From NCBI RefSeq assembly GCF_000518265.1, contig NZ_KI912410.1:62001-126000 (forward strand): 64,000 nt of DNA, given 5' to 3'. The notes below the pieces were generated by a model. The model had not been told where the DNA came from. It searched no databases and saw only the letters and a list, made by a program, of their open reading frames with translations. The number at the start of each line of letters is the position of its first letter. The first letter of the stretch is position 1. Position numbers and translations under genes: made by a program. The stretch is from Actinomadura oligospora ATCC 43269 (GTDB taxonomy: Bacteria > Actinomycetota > Actinomycetes > Streptosporangiales > Streptosporangiaceae). Below, one piece after another: positions 28,147-37,307 of this stretch.

Positions 28147-29097
28147 TCAGCGGCGGGCGAAGCCCCAGGCGTCGGTGACCATCTGGGTCAGGTCCCGCTC
28201 GGGCTTCCAGCCGAGCGCCGCGTTGATCTTCTCGGACGAGGCGACCAGCACGGCCGGGTCGCCCGGACGGCGGTCCCCGTACACGGCCGGGATCGCGTGC
28301 CCGGTGACCGCGCGGCAGACCTCGACGACCTCGTTCACCGAGTAGCCGCTGCCGCTGCCCAGGTTGTAGATCCTGTGCGCGCCGGACTCGGTGTCGTCCA
28401 GCGCGAGCAGGTGCGCGCGGCCCAGGTCCACGACGTGGACGTAGTCGCGGACGCAGGTGCCGTCCTCGGTCGGGTAGTCGGTGCCGAAGACGCTCACCGC
28501 GTCCTTCTCGCCGAGCGCGACCTTCAGGACGTTCGGGATCAGGTGCGTCTCGACCGTGTGCCGCTCGCCCTGGGGGCCGAGGGCGCCGGCCACGTTGAAG
28601 TAGCGCAGCGAGACCGCGCCGAAGCCGTACAGCCGCGCGTACTCGGTCAGGATCGTGTCGATCGCCAGCTTCGACGCCCCGTACGGGTTGGTCGGACGCG
28701 TCGGATCGGTCTCCAGGATCGGCGTGGACTCGGGCTCGCCGTAGGTCGCGGCCGTGGACGAGAACACGATCCGGCCGACCCCGGCCCGCCGCATGGCGTC
28801 GAACAGCGCCAGCGACTCGCCGACGTTGCCGTCCCAGTACTTGGCCGGGTTCGCCACCGACTCGCCGACCAGCGACTTGGCCGCGAAGTGCAGGACCGCG
28901 TCGAAGCCCGCGCCGTCCAGCACCTCGAAGGCGCTGTCGCGCAGCGTCCCCCGGACGAGGCGCGCGCCCGCCGGGACCGCGTCGTCGTGCCCGGTGGACA
29001 GGTCGTCCAGCACGACCACCTCGTGTCCCGCCTCCAGCAACTGCGCGGAGACGACGCTGCCGATGTAGCCGGCGCCTCCCGTCACGAGCAGCTTCAA
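28147..29097 (-). CDS. galE: UDP-glucose 4-epimerase
   Basis: 316 residues from TTG 29097 (MKLLVTGGAGYIGS), with AAAGG seven bases upstream; frames extending further upstream have no homology. The Rossmann loop GGAGYIGS binds NAD. The catalytic residues are Ser/Thr in VFSSTAATYGEP and the YxxxK of NPYGASKLAID. VFGTDYPTEDGTCVRDYVHV and HRIYNLGSGSGYSVNEVVE are typical GalE segments. It interconverts UDP-Glc and UDP-Gal; with galK downstream it forms part of the Leloir pathway. galT is not in the window. Confidence 0.95.
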   Translation of the reverse strand: MKLLVTGGAGYIGSVVSAQLLEAGHEVVVLDDLSTGHDDAVPAGARLVRGTLRDSAFEVLDGAGFDAVLHFAAKSLVGESVANPAKYWDGNVGESLALFDAMRRAGVGRIVFSSTAATYGEPESTPILETDPTRPTNPYGASKLAIDTILTEYARLYGFGAVSLRYFNVAGALGPQGERHTVETHLIPNVLKVALGEKDAVSVFGTDYPTEDGTCVRDYVHVVDLGRAHLLALDDTESGAHRIYNLGSGSGYSVNEVVEVCRAVTGHAIPAVYGDRRPGDPAVLVASSEKINAALGWKPERDLTQMVTDAWGFARR

Positions 29098-29485
29098 GGT
29101 CCGACCTTTCGTAGACGACGCGTTCGGCGGAGGCGAGCGGCCCCCGCCCGGCCGGGGGCCGGTGCCCCCGATCGGGCCGGAGGCGTGCGCCCCCGGACGG
29201 GCCGGAGGCGTGGACCCCCGTTCGGGCCAAGGGTATCGGCCGGGCCACGGCTCCCGGCCCGTCCCGGCGACTCGGACCCGGCGGCGGGCGCGCATAAGAT
29301 GTGGACGACACGCGCGGGCGCACCACGAGCCGCCGGTCCCCGCGGCCCGCGGCGGAGATCGGCCCGACCGACCCTGGCTCCCGGGTCGCGGCGTGGGAGA
29401 CGGCCGACCGCGCCGTCCGCCGCCGCGTTCCGTGACGGACGGGTCGGCAGCCGCCGCCCCGGAAGGGGCCTGAGAGAATCGGTCC
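29098..29485 (+). other. Divergent intergenic region between galE and trpS
   Basis: 388 bp. It contains a short direct repeat GGGCCGGAGGCGTG (twice within 29168-29212). No T-box specifier hairpin or other leader element for trpS could be recognised. CCTGAGAGA at about 29468 resembles only a fragment of a thi-box and is not one. Confidence 0.35.
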
Positions 29486-30568
29486 GTGCAGATGTCCGAG
29501 CCCACGTCACAGCCCACCCCGGCCGCGTCCGGCCCCGCCGCCGCACCTCGCGTGCTGTCCGGGATCCAGCCGACCGCGGACTCCTTCCACCTCGGCAACT
29601 ACCTCGGCGCGCTGCGGCAGTGGGTCGCGCTCCAGGAGACGCACGACGCGTTCTACTGCGTGGTGGACCTGCACGCGATCACCGTGGAGCACGACCCGGC
29701 CCTGCTGCGCCGACGCACCCGCGTCTCGGCCGCGCAACTACTGGCGATGGGCGTGGACCCGGACCGCTCGACCCTGTTCGTCCAGAGCCAGGTGCCCGAG
29801 CACGCCGAGCTGGCCTGGGTGCTGAGCTGCCTGACCGGGTTCGGCGAGGCCAGCCGGATGACCCAGTTCAAGGACAAGGCCGCCAAGCAGGGCTCGTCCG
29901 CCGCCAGCGTCGGGCTGTTCACCTACCCGATCCTGCAGGCCGCCGACATCCTGCTCTACTCGCCCGAGCCAGGCCGGGGCGAGCGGCTGTTCCGCGTCCC
30001 GGTCGGCGAGGACCAGAGGCAGCACGTCGAGCTCACCCGCGACCTGGCCGGACGGTTCAACCACCGGTTCGGCACCACCTTCATCGAGCCGGACGCCTAC
30101 ATCCCGCAGGGCGCCGCGAAGATCACCGACCTCCAGGACCCGGCGATCAAGATGAGCAAGTCGGCGTCGTCCCCGCAGGGCATCGTGGACGTGCTCGAGG
30201 AGGCGGGCCCGATGCGCAAGAAGATCATGCGCGCGGTCACCGACACCGGGTCGGAGGTGCGGTTCGACGAGGCCGAGAAGGCGGGCGTCAGCAACCTGCT
30301 GCGCATCCACGCCGCGCTGTCCGGCGAGACGATCGCCGACCTGGAGACCCGCTACGAGGGCTCCGGCTACGGCCAGTTCAAGAAGGACCTCGCCGAGCTG
30401 CTCACCGAGACCTTCACCCCGATCCGCGAGCGCACCCTCAAGCTGCTGGGCGACGAGGACGCCCTGGACAAGATCCTCGCGCACGGCGCGACACGGGCGG
30501 GCGAGGTCGCGGCGCGGACCATGGACGTCGTGCGCGACCGGGTGGGATTCGTCGGACGTGGCCGCTGA
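29486..30568 (+). CDS. trpS: Tryptophanyl-tRNA synthetase
   Basis: 360 residues; GTG 29486 or ATG 29492 could be the start. Class I signatures are the HIGH-like motif in SFHLGNYLGALRQW and KMSKS in AIKMSKSASS. VLSGIQPTADSFHLGNY is diagnostic of TrpRS, and VPVGEDQRQHVELTRDLA is the conserved Rossmann-fold helix region. It charges tRNA-Trp. The C-terminus overlaps the next gene by 11 bases, suggesting coupling. Confidence 0.96.
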   Translation: MQMSEPTSQPTPAASGPAAAPRVLSGIQPTADSFHLGNYLGALRQWVALQETHDAFYCVVDLHAITVEHDPALLRRRTRVSAAQLLAMGVDPDRSTLFVQSQVPEHAELAWVLSCLTGFGEASRMTQFKDKAAKQGSSAASVGLFTYPILQAADILLYSPEPGRGERLFRVPVGEDQRQHVELTRDLAGRFNHRFGTTFIEPDAYIPQGAAKITDLQDPAIKMSKSASSPQGIVDVLEEAGPMRKKIMRAVTDTGSEVRFDEAEKAGVSNLLRIHAALSGETIADLETRYEGSGYGQFKKDLAELLTETFTPIRERTLKLLGDEDALDKILAHGATRAGEVAARTMDVVRDRVGFVGRGR

Positions 30569-31220
30569 GCACCGCTCGCTCGCGACCGATCCCGAACGCG
30601 CCGCCACCATCGGCGTGTCCGTCCCGATCCCGGAGCCGTTCGGCGCGTACCTCCAGCGGAGGCGCGAGTCGTTCGGCGACCCGCTGGCCGGGAAGATCCC
30701 GACGCACATCACCCTGCTCCCGCCGACCCGGGTGGACGACGCGGCGCTGCCCGCGATCGAGACCCACCTGAGCGCGGTCGCGGGGGAGTGCACGCCGTTC
30801 CGGATCAGGCTGCGCGGCACCGGGACGTTCCGCCCGGTGTCGCCGGTCGTGTTCGTGGCCCTCGCCGAGGGCATCGGCGGCTGCGAGGCCGTCCAGTCGC
30901 GGGTGCTGACCGGGCCGCTCGCCCGGGAGCTGTCGTTCCCGTACCACCCGCACGTCACCGTCGCCCACCACCTGCCGGAGGAGGTCCTCGACCGCGCGTT
31001 CAAGGACCTCGCCGGTTACCGGGCCGACTTCGAGGCGTCCGGGTTCTCCCTCTACCTCCACGGCGAGGACGGCATCTGGCGTCCACACCGCCACTTCGCC
31101 TTCACCGCCGCCGGGCCGTCGCCTTCCGCCGGGCCGTCGTCCGGTGTCGCGCCGCCCTCGTCCGCCGCCGGGCCGCCGTCGCCCGCCACCGAAAGGCCAG
31201 GTCAGCGGGCCACGGAGTGA
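30558..31220 (+). CDS. 2'-5' RNA ligase / cyclic phosphodiesterase superfamily protein
   Basis: 220 residues from GTG 30558, overlapping trpS. The two HxTx motifs that define the 2H phosphoesterase superfamily are present: THITLLPP (residues about 48-55) and HPHVTVAHH (about 134-142). The family hydrolyses or forms 2'-5' or 2',3'-cyclic phosphodiester bonds in RNA or nucleotides. The C-terminal 35 residues are a Ser/Pro/Ala low-complexity tail. Its coupling to trpS is suggestive of a tRNA- or RNA-related role, but this is only inference. Confidence 0.8.
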   Translation: MAAEHRSLATDPERAATIGVSVPIPEPFGAYLQRRRESFGDPLAGKIPTHITLLPPTRVDDAALPAIETHLSAVAGECTPFRIRLRGTGTFRPVSPVVFVALAEGIGGCEAVQSRVLTGPLARELSFPYHPHVTVAHHLPEEVLDRAFKDLAGYRADFEASGFSLYLHGEDGIWRPHRHFAFTAAGPSPSAGPSSGVAPPSSAAGPPSPATERPGQRATE

Positions 31221-31280
31221 CCTCGTCCACAGGCCGGGCGGTTTCGGACTGATCATCGAACGGCCGGGTACGTTGCGTGC

Positions 31281-32372
31281 ATGTCCGTGATCGCAGTGCT
31301 CCGTCGCCGGTTCGACGCGCTGGTGGACGCGTCGAAGGCCGCGATCGGGGCGCTGCGTGCCCGCTGGGCCTGGTTCGACCACCTCGGCCGCGCCTACGAG
31401 CGCTACCAGGACCGTTCCGGCGACCGGCTCGCCGCCGCCATGACGAGCTACGGGTTCCTGTCGTTCTTCCCGCTGCTCGCGCTCGCCTACGCGCTGCTCG
31501 GCTATCTGGTCGGGGTCAGCGAGAAGGCCCGCGACTACCTGATCAAGGCGATCGAGGAGCTGCTGCCCGGACTGTCCGGCCCGCTGGAGGTCGAGCGGAT
31601 CGCCCAGTCCCGCACCGCCGTCGGGGTGTTCGGCCTGGTCGCGCTGCTGTTCACCGGGCTCGGCTGGGTCCGGGTCCTGCGCGAGTCGCTGCGCGACATC
31701 TGGGGCAACGAACCGTCCCCGGAGGGCAACTTCCTCATGCTCAAGCTGCGCGACGCGGGGGTGCTGATCTTCCTCGGCACGACCGTGGTGCTCAGCGTCG
31801 CGGTGTCGTCGGTGGCCTCCCAGGCCACGCAGAGCGCGTTGGACCTGTTCGGCCTCGCCCGGGTCTCCGGCGCGGGGACGATGCTGCGGCTGCTGTCCCT
31901 GCTGGTCGCGGTCACGTTCAACGCGCTGATCTTCCTGGTGCTGTTCACCCGCATGTCCGGGACGCGCGCGCCCTGGCGGCGGATCCTGCGCGGCGCCCTC
32001 CTCGGCGCGCTCGGCTTCGAGGTGCTCAAGCAGGTCGGCACGCTGCTCGTCGCGCACACCACGCGCAACCCGGTCTACGCCTCGTTCGCGGTCCTCGTCG
32101 GGCTGATGGTCTGGATCAACATCGTGTCCCGGTTCGTCCTGTTCACCGCCGCGTGGACGGCCACCCGCGAGACCGTCCTCAAGGCGGACGGCCACCCGGA
32201 GGACGAGTCCGGCGAACCGCCCGCCGAACCGTCGGACGGCTCGCCTGCCGAGCCGTCCGCCGACTCGCCGGGCGAACCGTCCGGCGACTCACCTGGCGAA
32301 GCGTCCGAGGGCTCGTCCGGGGAGCGCGGCCCCGGGAGCCACCGGGCGGACGTCCCCGGCTCGGCGGCCTGA
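31281..32372 (+). CDS. YihY/BrkB-family inner membrane protein
   Basis: 363 residues. The BrkB-type core is residues about 35-300: YERYQDRSGDRLAAAMTSYGFLSFFPLLALAYALLGY, then a second region GVFGLVALLFTGLGWVRVLRESLRDIWG and three or four more spans up to VLVGLMVWINIVSRFVLFTAAWTATRE. The family was once misassigned as ribonuclease BN and is now regarded as a membrane protein of unknown function. The C-terminal 60 residues form an acidic cytosolic tail of four 8-residue repeats. No clear ribosome binding site was seen before ATG 31281. Confidence 0.88.
   Translation: MSVIAVLRRRFDALVDASKAAIGALRARWAWFDHLGRAYERYQDRSGDRLAAAMTSYGFLSFFPLLALAYALLGYLVGVSEKARDYLIKAIEELLPGLSGPLEVERIAQSRTAVGVFGLVALLFTGLGWVRVLRESLRDIWGNEPSPEGNFLMLKLRDAGVLIFLGTTVVLSVAVSSVASQATQSALDLFGLARVSGAGTMLRLLSLLVAVTFNALIFLVLFTRMSGTRAPWRRILRGALLGALGFEVLKQVGTLLVAHTTRNPVYASFAVLVGLMVWINIVSRFVLFTAAWTATRETVLKADGHPEDESGEPPAEPSDGSPAEPSADSPGEPSGDSPGEASEGSSGERGPGSHRADVPGSAA
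32217..32312 (+). repeat. 24-bp in-frame tandem repeat in the YihY-family gene, four copies
   Basis: Units at 32217, 32241, 32265 and 32289 encode variants of S-P-[AG]-E-P-S-x-D; a partial fifth unit follows. Confidence 0.75.
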
Positions 32373-32384
32373 GGCGGCGCGTCG

Positions 32385-33797
32385 CTACGGGTGCTCGTCC
32401 AGGCGAGGGGTGAGCGGGGGCGGGCCTCCGGCCTCGTCGTCCTCGGCCGTCTCGTGGACGTCGTGCCCATCAGCGGCGGGCTGCGGCGACGGCGCGAGGC
32501 GGACGTTGCCGGACGCGACGTCCGGAGCGCCCGCGGGCGGAGAACCCGCCGAAGCCCCGTCCGGCCGGGGAAGCCGGAGGTCGCCGCGCCGGTGGCGGCG
32601 ATGGATGACCAGGAACAGCACGCCGATCGCGATCAGCGCGCCGACCGCGCCGCCGCCCACGACCATCCACGTGCGGGACGAGCTGGCCTTCTCGATCGCC
32701 GACTGGCCGCCGTCCTCGCCTCCGGCGGCGTCCGCCTTCGTCCCGTCACCGGGCTCGACCAGCGTGCCGACCGGCTTGACCTTCCCGCGCGCCGCGAACC
32801 CCCAGTCGAGCAGCTTCGCCGCGTACGGGGACGGCGGGATGTCGGCCTTCATCAGCGAGATCAGGATGGTGTGCCCGCCGCGCTTGGCCTCCGCCACGAA
32901 GGTCTGCTCGGCGGTGACCGTGTAGCCGTTCTTGCCGCCGAGCATCCCGGTGTAGGCGTGCGGCTGGCCCGGCAGCATCCGGTTGTGCGTGTAGATCGGG
33001 TAGCCGCCCGGCTTGTGCTTCTTCTTCTGCTTCTTGTCCGGCGGGGCCGGGAACCAGAAGTTCAGGGCCTGCACGTACTTGCGGTAGGCCGGGTCCTTCA
33101 TGCCCTGGCGCAGGATCAGCGCCAGGTCGTACGCCGAGGTGTGCTGCGTCCGCACGTTCAGCCCGAGGTCGACGTCCAGGCCGTTCGGGGACCCGGCGAG
33201 GGTGTCCCCGGCGTGCAGGGTGCGCGCCTCGCCGTTCATGTCGGCGACCGTCTTCTTCAGGCCGCCGTTGGCCTCCGACAGGGTCACCGCCGCGTCGTTG
33301 GCCGACATCATCATCAGCGCGTGGAAGAGCTGGTCGACCGAGTAGGCCATCTTCGGCGTCATGCCGACCTTGGTGCCCTCGACGTCGCACGCCGACTGGG
33401 ACGGCTTGATCTTGCGCGCCGCGTCCAGCTTGGGGATGAGGGTGAGCGCGGTCAGCGTCTTCAGCGTGCTCGCCGGGAGGTACTGGCCGTGCGGGTCCTT
33501 GGCGGCGAGCACCTCGCCGGTGTCGGCGTCGGCGATCACCCAGGACGCGGCGTGGATGTTCGGCGGCGCGGGGACCCCGGCCGCCGTGTTCACGATCACG
33601 CCGCGGCCGGCGAGCTGTGCCCCGCCGACCGGCCCGGCGTCCGCGCAGGCCGCGCCGGGGAGGGCCAGGACCGTCCCGGACGCGATCGCCGCGGTCGCGG
33701 CGAGCAGGCGGGACGGACAACGCAGTGCTGAACCAGGTCGCTGTGCTCGCAAGCCCCTGCCGTTCCTCGCTCCGGCCATCTCCAACCGATGACGCAT
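32385..33797 (-). CDS. D-alanyl-D-alanine carboxypeptidase (low-molecular-weight PBP, S11 family)
   Basis: 470 residues. A signal sequence (LLAATAAIASGTVLALPGAACA) leads into a serine-peptidase domain with the three penicillin-binding motifs: SxxK as PASTLKTLTAL, SxN as MMSANDAAVTL and the KTG box as KNGYT in GGKNGYTVTAEQTF. It trims the terminal D-Ala from peptidoglycan pentapeptides. A C-terminal transmembrane helix (WMVVGGGAVGALIAIGVLFLVIHRRHRRG, residues about 382-410) anchors it, followed by a Pro/Ala-rich cytosolic tail. The KNG variant of KTG is a mild oddity. The start is ATG 33797 behind AGAGGG. Confidence 0.92.
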   Translation of the reverse strand: MRHRLEMAGARNGRGLRAQRPGSALRCPSRLLAATAAIASGTVLALPGAACADAGPVGGAQLAGRGVIVNTAAGVPAPPNIHAASWVIADADTGEVLAAKDPHGQYLPASTLKTLTALTLIPKLDAARKIKPSQSACDVEGTKVGMTPKMAYSVDQLFHALMMMSANDAAVTLSEANGGLKKTVADMNGEARTLHAGDTLAGSPNGLDVDLGLNVRTQHTSAYDLALILRQGMKDPAYRKYVQALNFWFPAPPDKKQKKKHKPGGYPIYTHNRMLPGQPHAYTGMLGGKNGYTVTAEQTFVAEAKRGGHTILISLMKADIPPSPYAAKLLDWGFAARGKVKPVGTLVEPGDGTKADAAGGEDGGQSAIEKASSSRTWMVVGGGAVGALIAIGVLFLVIHRRHRRGDLRLPRPDGASAGSPPAGAPDVASGNVRLAPSPQPAADGHDVHETAEDDEAGGPPPLTPRLDEHP

Positions 33798-34156
33798 GTC
33801 CCTCTTGTCTCCCGGGAAGCGTAGGCGACCGGTCGCGGAGTCCGATACCCGCGGCGGACGAATGGGTTTCCCGGTCTGGCCAAGTACTAGTCACAATGGG
33901 GCATGTCGGCCCGGTACGTCGTGACCGAAACCGGTGACGCCGTGTGAGGGGCGGTCGCCCAACCGGGCCAAATGCTGCGCAAAGGACGGGGAACCCGGCG
34001 GGGCCGGGGCGCCGCGCGCCATGATGGGTCCCGGCGGCCCGCGCGTGCGGAACACGCCCTACCTGGGCCGCCGTTTGTCCAGGCTTAGATACCCGCTGGC
34101 GGAATCGCCCCACGTGCCACGCATCGACCTGCAAGGATTGTGGACGGAGGTTGGCC
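33798..34156 (+). other. Divergent intergenic region before the YbdK-like gene
   Basis: 359 bp. A possible 77-residue frame at 33934-34167 has no recognisable features and is not called. AT-richer spots are CAAGTACTAGTCACAATG (about 33880-33897) and TTTGTCCAGGCTTAGATA (about 34073-34091), candidates for promoters but without good -35/-10 spacing. Confidence 0.35.
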
Positions 34157-35359
34157 GTGGCCATTGACTTCAACCCGTCGCGTGGCGCGACGCTGGGCGT
34201 GGAGTGGGAGCTCCAGCTCGTCGACGCCGCGACCCGGCGCCTGCGGCAGGACGCGCGCGAGGTGCTCGCCGCCCTGCCCTCACAGGGCGTTCCGCCCTCA
34301 TCGGGCGCCCTGCACGCCCCGGGCGCGTCCGGGCAGGCGGGCAAGCTCCGCCACGAGCTGATGGCGTCCACGGTCGAGGCCGTCACCGACGTCTGCCAGA
34401 CCGTCGCCGAGGCCCAGCGCGACCTGGCCGCCACGGTGGACGCGCTGCGCGCCGTGGCCGAGCCGCGGGGTTTGACGCTCGCCTGCACGGGCACCCATCC
34501 CATCTCGGACTGGCGGGACGCCGAGACCTCGCCGACCCAGCGCTACTCCGACCTGGTCGAGCGGATGCAGTGGCTCGCCCGCCGGATCCAGACGTTCGGG
34601 GTCCACGTCCACGTGGGGATCACCGACCGGGCGAAGGTGATCCCGATCGTGAACGCGCTGGCCGGCTACCTCCCGCACTTCCTCGCGCTCACCGCGTCCA
34701 GCCCGTTCTGGAGCGGGGACGACACGGGGCTGGCGTCCACCCGCGCGGTGGTGTTCGGCCAGCTCCCGACCGCCGGCCCGCCCCACCTGCTGGACGACTG
34801 GAGGGCGTTCGAGGACTACATGGACACCTTGCTGCGCGCGGGAACGATCCGCAGCATCAAGGAGGTGTGGTGGGACATCCGTCCGCACCCGGAGTTCGGC
34901 ACCGTCGAGATCCGGATGTTCGACGGGATACCCACGCTCCGCGAGGTGGGAATGGCGACGGCGCTGTGCCAGAGCCTGGTCACCCTCTTCGACCAGCAGC
35001 TCGACCGCGGCTACACGCTGCCGCGCCCGGCCGCCTGGGTGGTGCGCGACAACAAGTGGCGGGCCACCCGGTACGGCCTGGACGCCCTGGTCATCACCGA
35101 TGACAGCGGGCACACCGCACCCCTCCGCGACGAGGTGTACGAACTGGTCGCGGAGCTGGAACCGGTCGCCGCGCGGCTCGGCTGCGCCGACGAGCTCAAG
35201 ATCGCCGGGGAGGTCCTGGAGCACGGGGCCCCCTACGAGCGCCAGCGCGCGATCCGCGCGGGCGGCGGCGCTCTGGAGGACGTGGTCGACGCCGCGATCC
35301 TCGAGCTCGCGGAGGACCGGTTCGTCACCCGCGGGGAGGCCACCCGTGCCGGGAACTGA
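34157..35359 (+). CDS. YbdK-type carboxylate-amine ligase (glutamate-cysteine ligase 2 family)
   Basis: 400 residues from GTG 34157, six bases after GGAGG; the TTG at 34151 directly abuts that site. The GCS2 fold is shown by TLGVEWELQLVDAATRRL near the N-terminus (acidic metal ligands), FGVHVHVGITDRAKVIPI, SSPFWSGDDTGLASTRA and WWDIRPHPEFGTVEIRMFDG. Family members join a carboxylate to an amine with ATP and show weak glutamate-cysteine ligase activity in E. coli YbdK; the real substrate here is not known. It is followed by the M20 amidohydrolase on the same strand. Confidence 0.88.
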   Translation: MAIDFNPSRGATLGVEWELQLVDAATRRLRQDAREVLAALPSQGVPPSSGALHAPGASGQAGKLRHELMASTVEAVTDVCQTVAEAQRDLAATVDALRAVAEPRGLTLACTGTHPISDWRDAETSPTQRYSDLVERMQWLARRIQTFGVHVHVGITDRAKVIPIVNALAGYLPHFLALTASSPFWSGDDTGLASTRAVVFGQLPTAGPPHLLDDWRAFEDYMDTLLRAGTIRSIKEVWWDIRPHPEFGTVEIRMFDGIPTLREVGMATALCQSLVTLFDQQLDRGYTLPRPAAWVVRDNKWRATRYGLDALVITDDSGHTAPLRDEVYELVAELEPVAARLGCADELKIAGEVLEHGAPYERQRAIRAGGGALEDVVDAAILELAEDRFVTRGEATRAGN

Positions 35360-35714
35360 GGATCCCGGCCGGCAGCCTGTTCCGCGAACCGACACCGGCG
35401 GGCGGCCACCGGGCCGGCCCGCCCACGCGCAGGGGGCGCACATGACACACATGGGACCCGGGGTGATGCCCGGCCCTGGACCAGCCACCGCCCCGGGGGC
35501 GGCGGACACCGCCGGCCATTCCGGCGGGAGCGCGAGGCGCATGACCGCGAGGGCCACCGACGACGGGGCCACCGACACCGGGGTCACGAGCGCCCGGGGC
35601 ACGGCCGCACAGGCCATGGCCCGGGTCGCGGGCACGGGCCCCCCGGCCGCACCGGTGGCCGGGGCCGTGCCGGAGGCGATGCCCGATGCGGCAGGGACGG
35701 GAGGGATCGTGCAG
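35360..35714 (+). other. Open but poorly conserved stretch before the M20 amidohydrolase
   Basis: 355 bp that remain open in the frame of the downstream enzyme. From ATG 35443 (AGGGGG upstream) it would encode about 90 extra Gly/Ala/Thr/Pro residues with no domain or signal peptide. GGGAGGG at 35699-35705 points to the start at 35715 instead. Confidence 0.4.
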
Positions 35715-36971
35715 GTGGGAGACGCGGCACTGCGGGTGCGGCTCGACGGGTTCCTGGCCGCCGCGGAGCCGGAGTTGATCGCGTTCCGGCGCGACCTGCA
35801 CGCCAACCCGGAACTCGCGCACAACGAGTACCGCACGACCGAGAGGATCGCGGCGCGGCTGAAGGAGGCCGGGCTCGAACCGCGGATCCTGCCCCGCGGC
35901 ACCGGCCTGTACTGCGACATCGGCCCGGAGGACGGCTACACCGTCGCGCTCCGCGCCGACATCGACGCCCTCCCGCTCCAGGACGAGAAGGAGCACGCGC
36001 CGTACCGGTCCACCGTGCCGGGCGTCGCGCACGCCTGCGGGCACGACGTCCACACCGCGATGGTGCTGGGCGCGGGCCTGTTCCTGGCCCGCCAGGCGGA
36101 GGCCGGGCTGCTGCCGGGCCGGGTCCGGCTGCTGTTCCAGCCCGCCGAGGAGATGCCCGGCGGGGCGCTCGACGTGATCGCGGCGGGGGGCATCGCGGGC
36201 GTGGATCGGGCGTTCGCGCTGCACTGCGACCCGCGCATCGAGGTCGGCCAGCTGGGGCTGCGGACCGGCGCGATCACCGCGGCCTGCGACAAGGTGTACG
36301 TCAAGGTGACCGGCCCCGGCGGGCACACCGCCCGTCCGCACCTGACCGCCGACCTGGTGTACGCGCTCGCCAAGATCGTCACCGAGCTCCCCGCGGCGCT
36401 GTCCCGCCGGGTGGACCCCCGGTCCAGCCTGTCGCTGGTGTGGGGCCGGGTCTCGGCGGGGTCGGTCGCCAACGCCATCCCGGACGACGGGATCGCCGAG
36501 GGCACCATCCGCTGCCTGGACGACGAGGCGTGGCACCGCGCGCCGGAGATGATGAAGGCGCTGCTCCAGTCGGTCGCCTCCGCCTACGACGTCGAGGCGT
36601 CGATGGAGTACGTCCGGGGCGTCCCGCCGACGGTGAACGAGGCGGTCAGCGTGGACCTGTTCCGGGACGCGGCGGGCCAGGTGATCGGCGACGAGGGCGT
36701 GGTGCCCACCCCGCAGAGCCTCGGCGGCGAGGACTTCGGCTGGTACCTGGAGTCGATCCCGGGCGCGCTGGCCCGGCTCGGCGTCCGCGAGCCCGGCTCG
36801 TCCGCGGAGTACGACCTGCACCGGGGCGACTTCGACGTGGACGAGAGGTGCGTGGCGGTCGGCGTCCGGGTGCTGGCCGCGACCGCTCTGACCGCCCTCT
36901 GGGACGGCCGCCTCGACGCCGGCCGGGACGAGCCGGTCGGCGGCGCCGCCGAGGGGGCCGCGCTGAGCTGA
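35715..36971 (+). CDS. M20-family amidohydrolase (hippurate/indole-acetyl-amino-acid hydrolase-like)
   Basis: 418 residues from GTG 35715, about ten bases after GGGAGGG, giving the usual family length; ATG 35443 is an alternative with a 91-residue extension. The M20D catalytic domain has ELIAFRRDLHANPELAHNEYRTT, YTVALRADIDALPL, HACGHDVHTAMVLGAGLFLA (metal ligands C-H) and LFQPAEEMPGGALDV (catalytic Glu). The dimerisation domain begins at KVTGPGGHTARPHLTADL. It removes acyl groups from amino acids or small amides. In mycobacteria amiA1/amiB1 of this family sit close to deoD-pmmB, so the neighbourhood is partly conserved. Confidence 0.88.
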   Translation: MGDAALRVRLDGFLAAAEPELIAFRRDLHANPELAHNEYRTTERIAARLKEAGLEPRILPRGTGLYCDIGPEDGYTVALRADIDALPLQDEKEHAPYRSTVPGVAHACGHDVHTAMVLGAGLFLARQAEAGLLPGRVRLLFQPAEEMPGGALDVIAAGGIAGVDRAFALHCDPRIEVGQLGLRTGAITAACDKVYVKVTGPGGHTARPHLTADLVYALAKIVTELPAALSRRVDPRSSLSLVWGRVSAGSVANAIPDDGIAEGTIRCLDDEAWHRAPEMMKALLQSVASAYDVEASMEYVRGVPPTVNEAVSVDLFRDAAGQVIGDEGVVPTPQSLGGEDFGWYLESIPGALARLGVREPGSSAEYDLHRGDFDVDERCVAVGVRVLAATALTALWDGRLDAGRDEPVGGAAEGAALS

Positions 36972-37307
36972 TCGTCCCCCCGGTCACCGCTCCGATCACC
37001 GCTCCGGTCACGGTCCGGCCGTCACGCTGATCGTTCGGCCGGTTACTGAACTGATCGTTTCGGAGTAGGGTCGTTCCGTTCCTCCCCCTGGGCACGCGCC
37101 CGGCGACCGGGCTCCGCCCCGGTTTTCACCCCGCCACCTGCGCCGATATGCCTACGCGTTGGTAACAGACGCGTTGCGAAACGGTGCACATCGGATGTTT
37201 CACCACCTACCTCGGGGTAGCGTCCGATCGGTTTGTGTGGCCGGGGTACGCACTCACGCGCGTCCGGCCGCGTTGTTCTGGGTGGGGAACGGAAGGAGCG
37301 CGGCATA
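36972..37307 (+). other. Intergenic region upstream of the nucleoside transporter operon
   Basis: 336 bp. CTGATCG occurs three times (about 36968, 37027, 37049). ACGCGTTG is repeated (37153, 37169), and CTACC-TCGG-GGTAG (about 37207-37220) is a small inverted repeat. These are candidate operator parts for the transporter operon; no promoter was fixed with confidence. Confidence 0.35.

Noticed and set aside
29460..29485. CCTGAGAGA before trpS as a thi-box (TPP) fragment
   Set aside because: The rest of the TPP aptamer is absent and trpS is not a thiamine gene.
33934..34167. 77-codon frame upstream of the YbdK-like gene
   Set aside because: No ribosome site, Arg/Pro-rich composition, overlaps the real start region.
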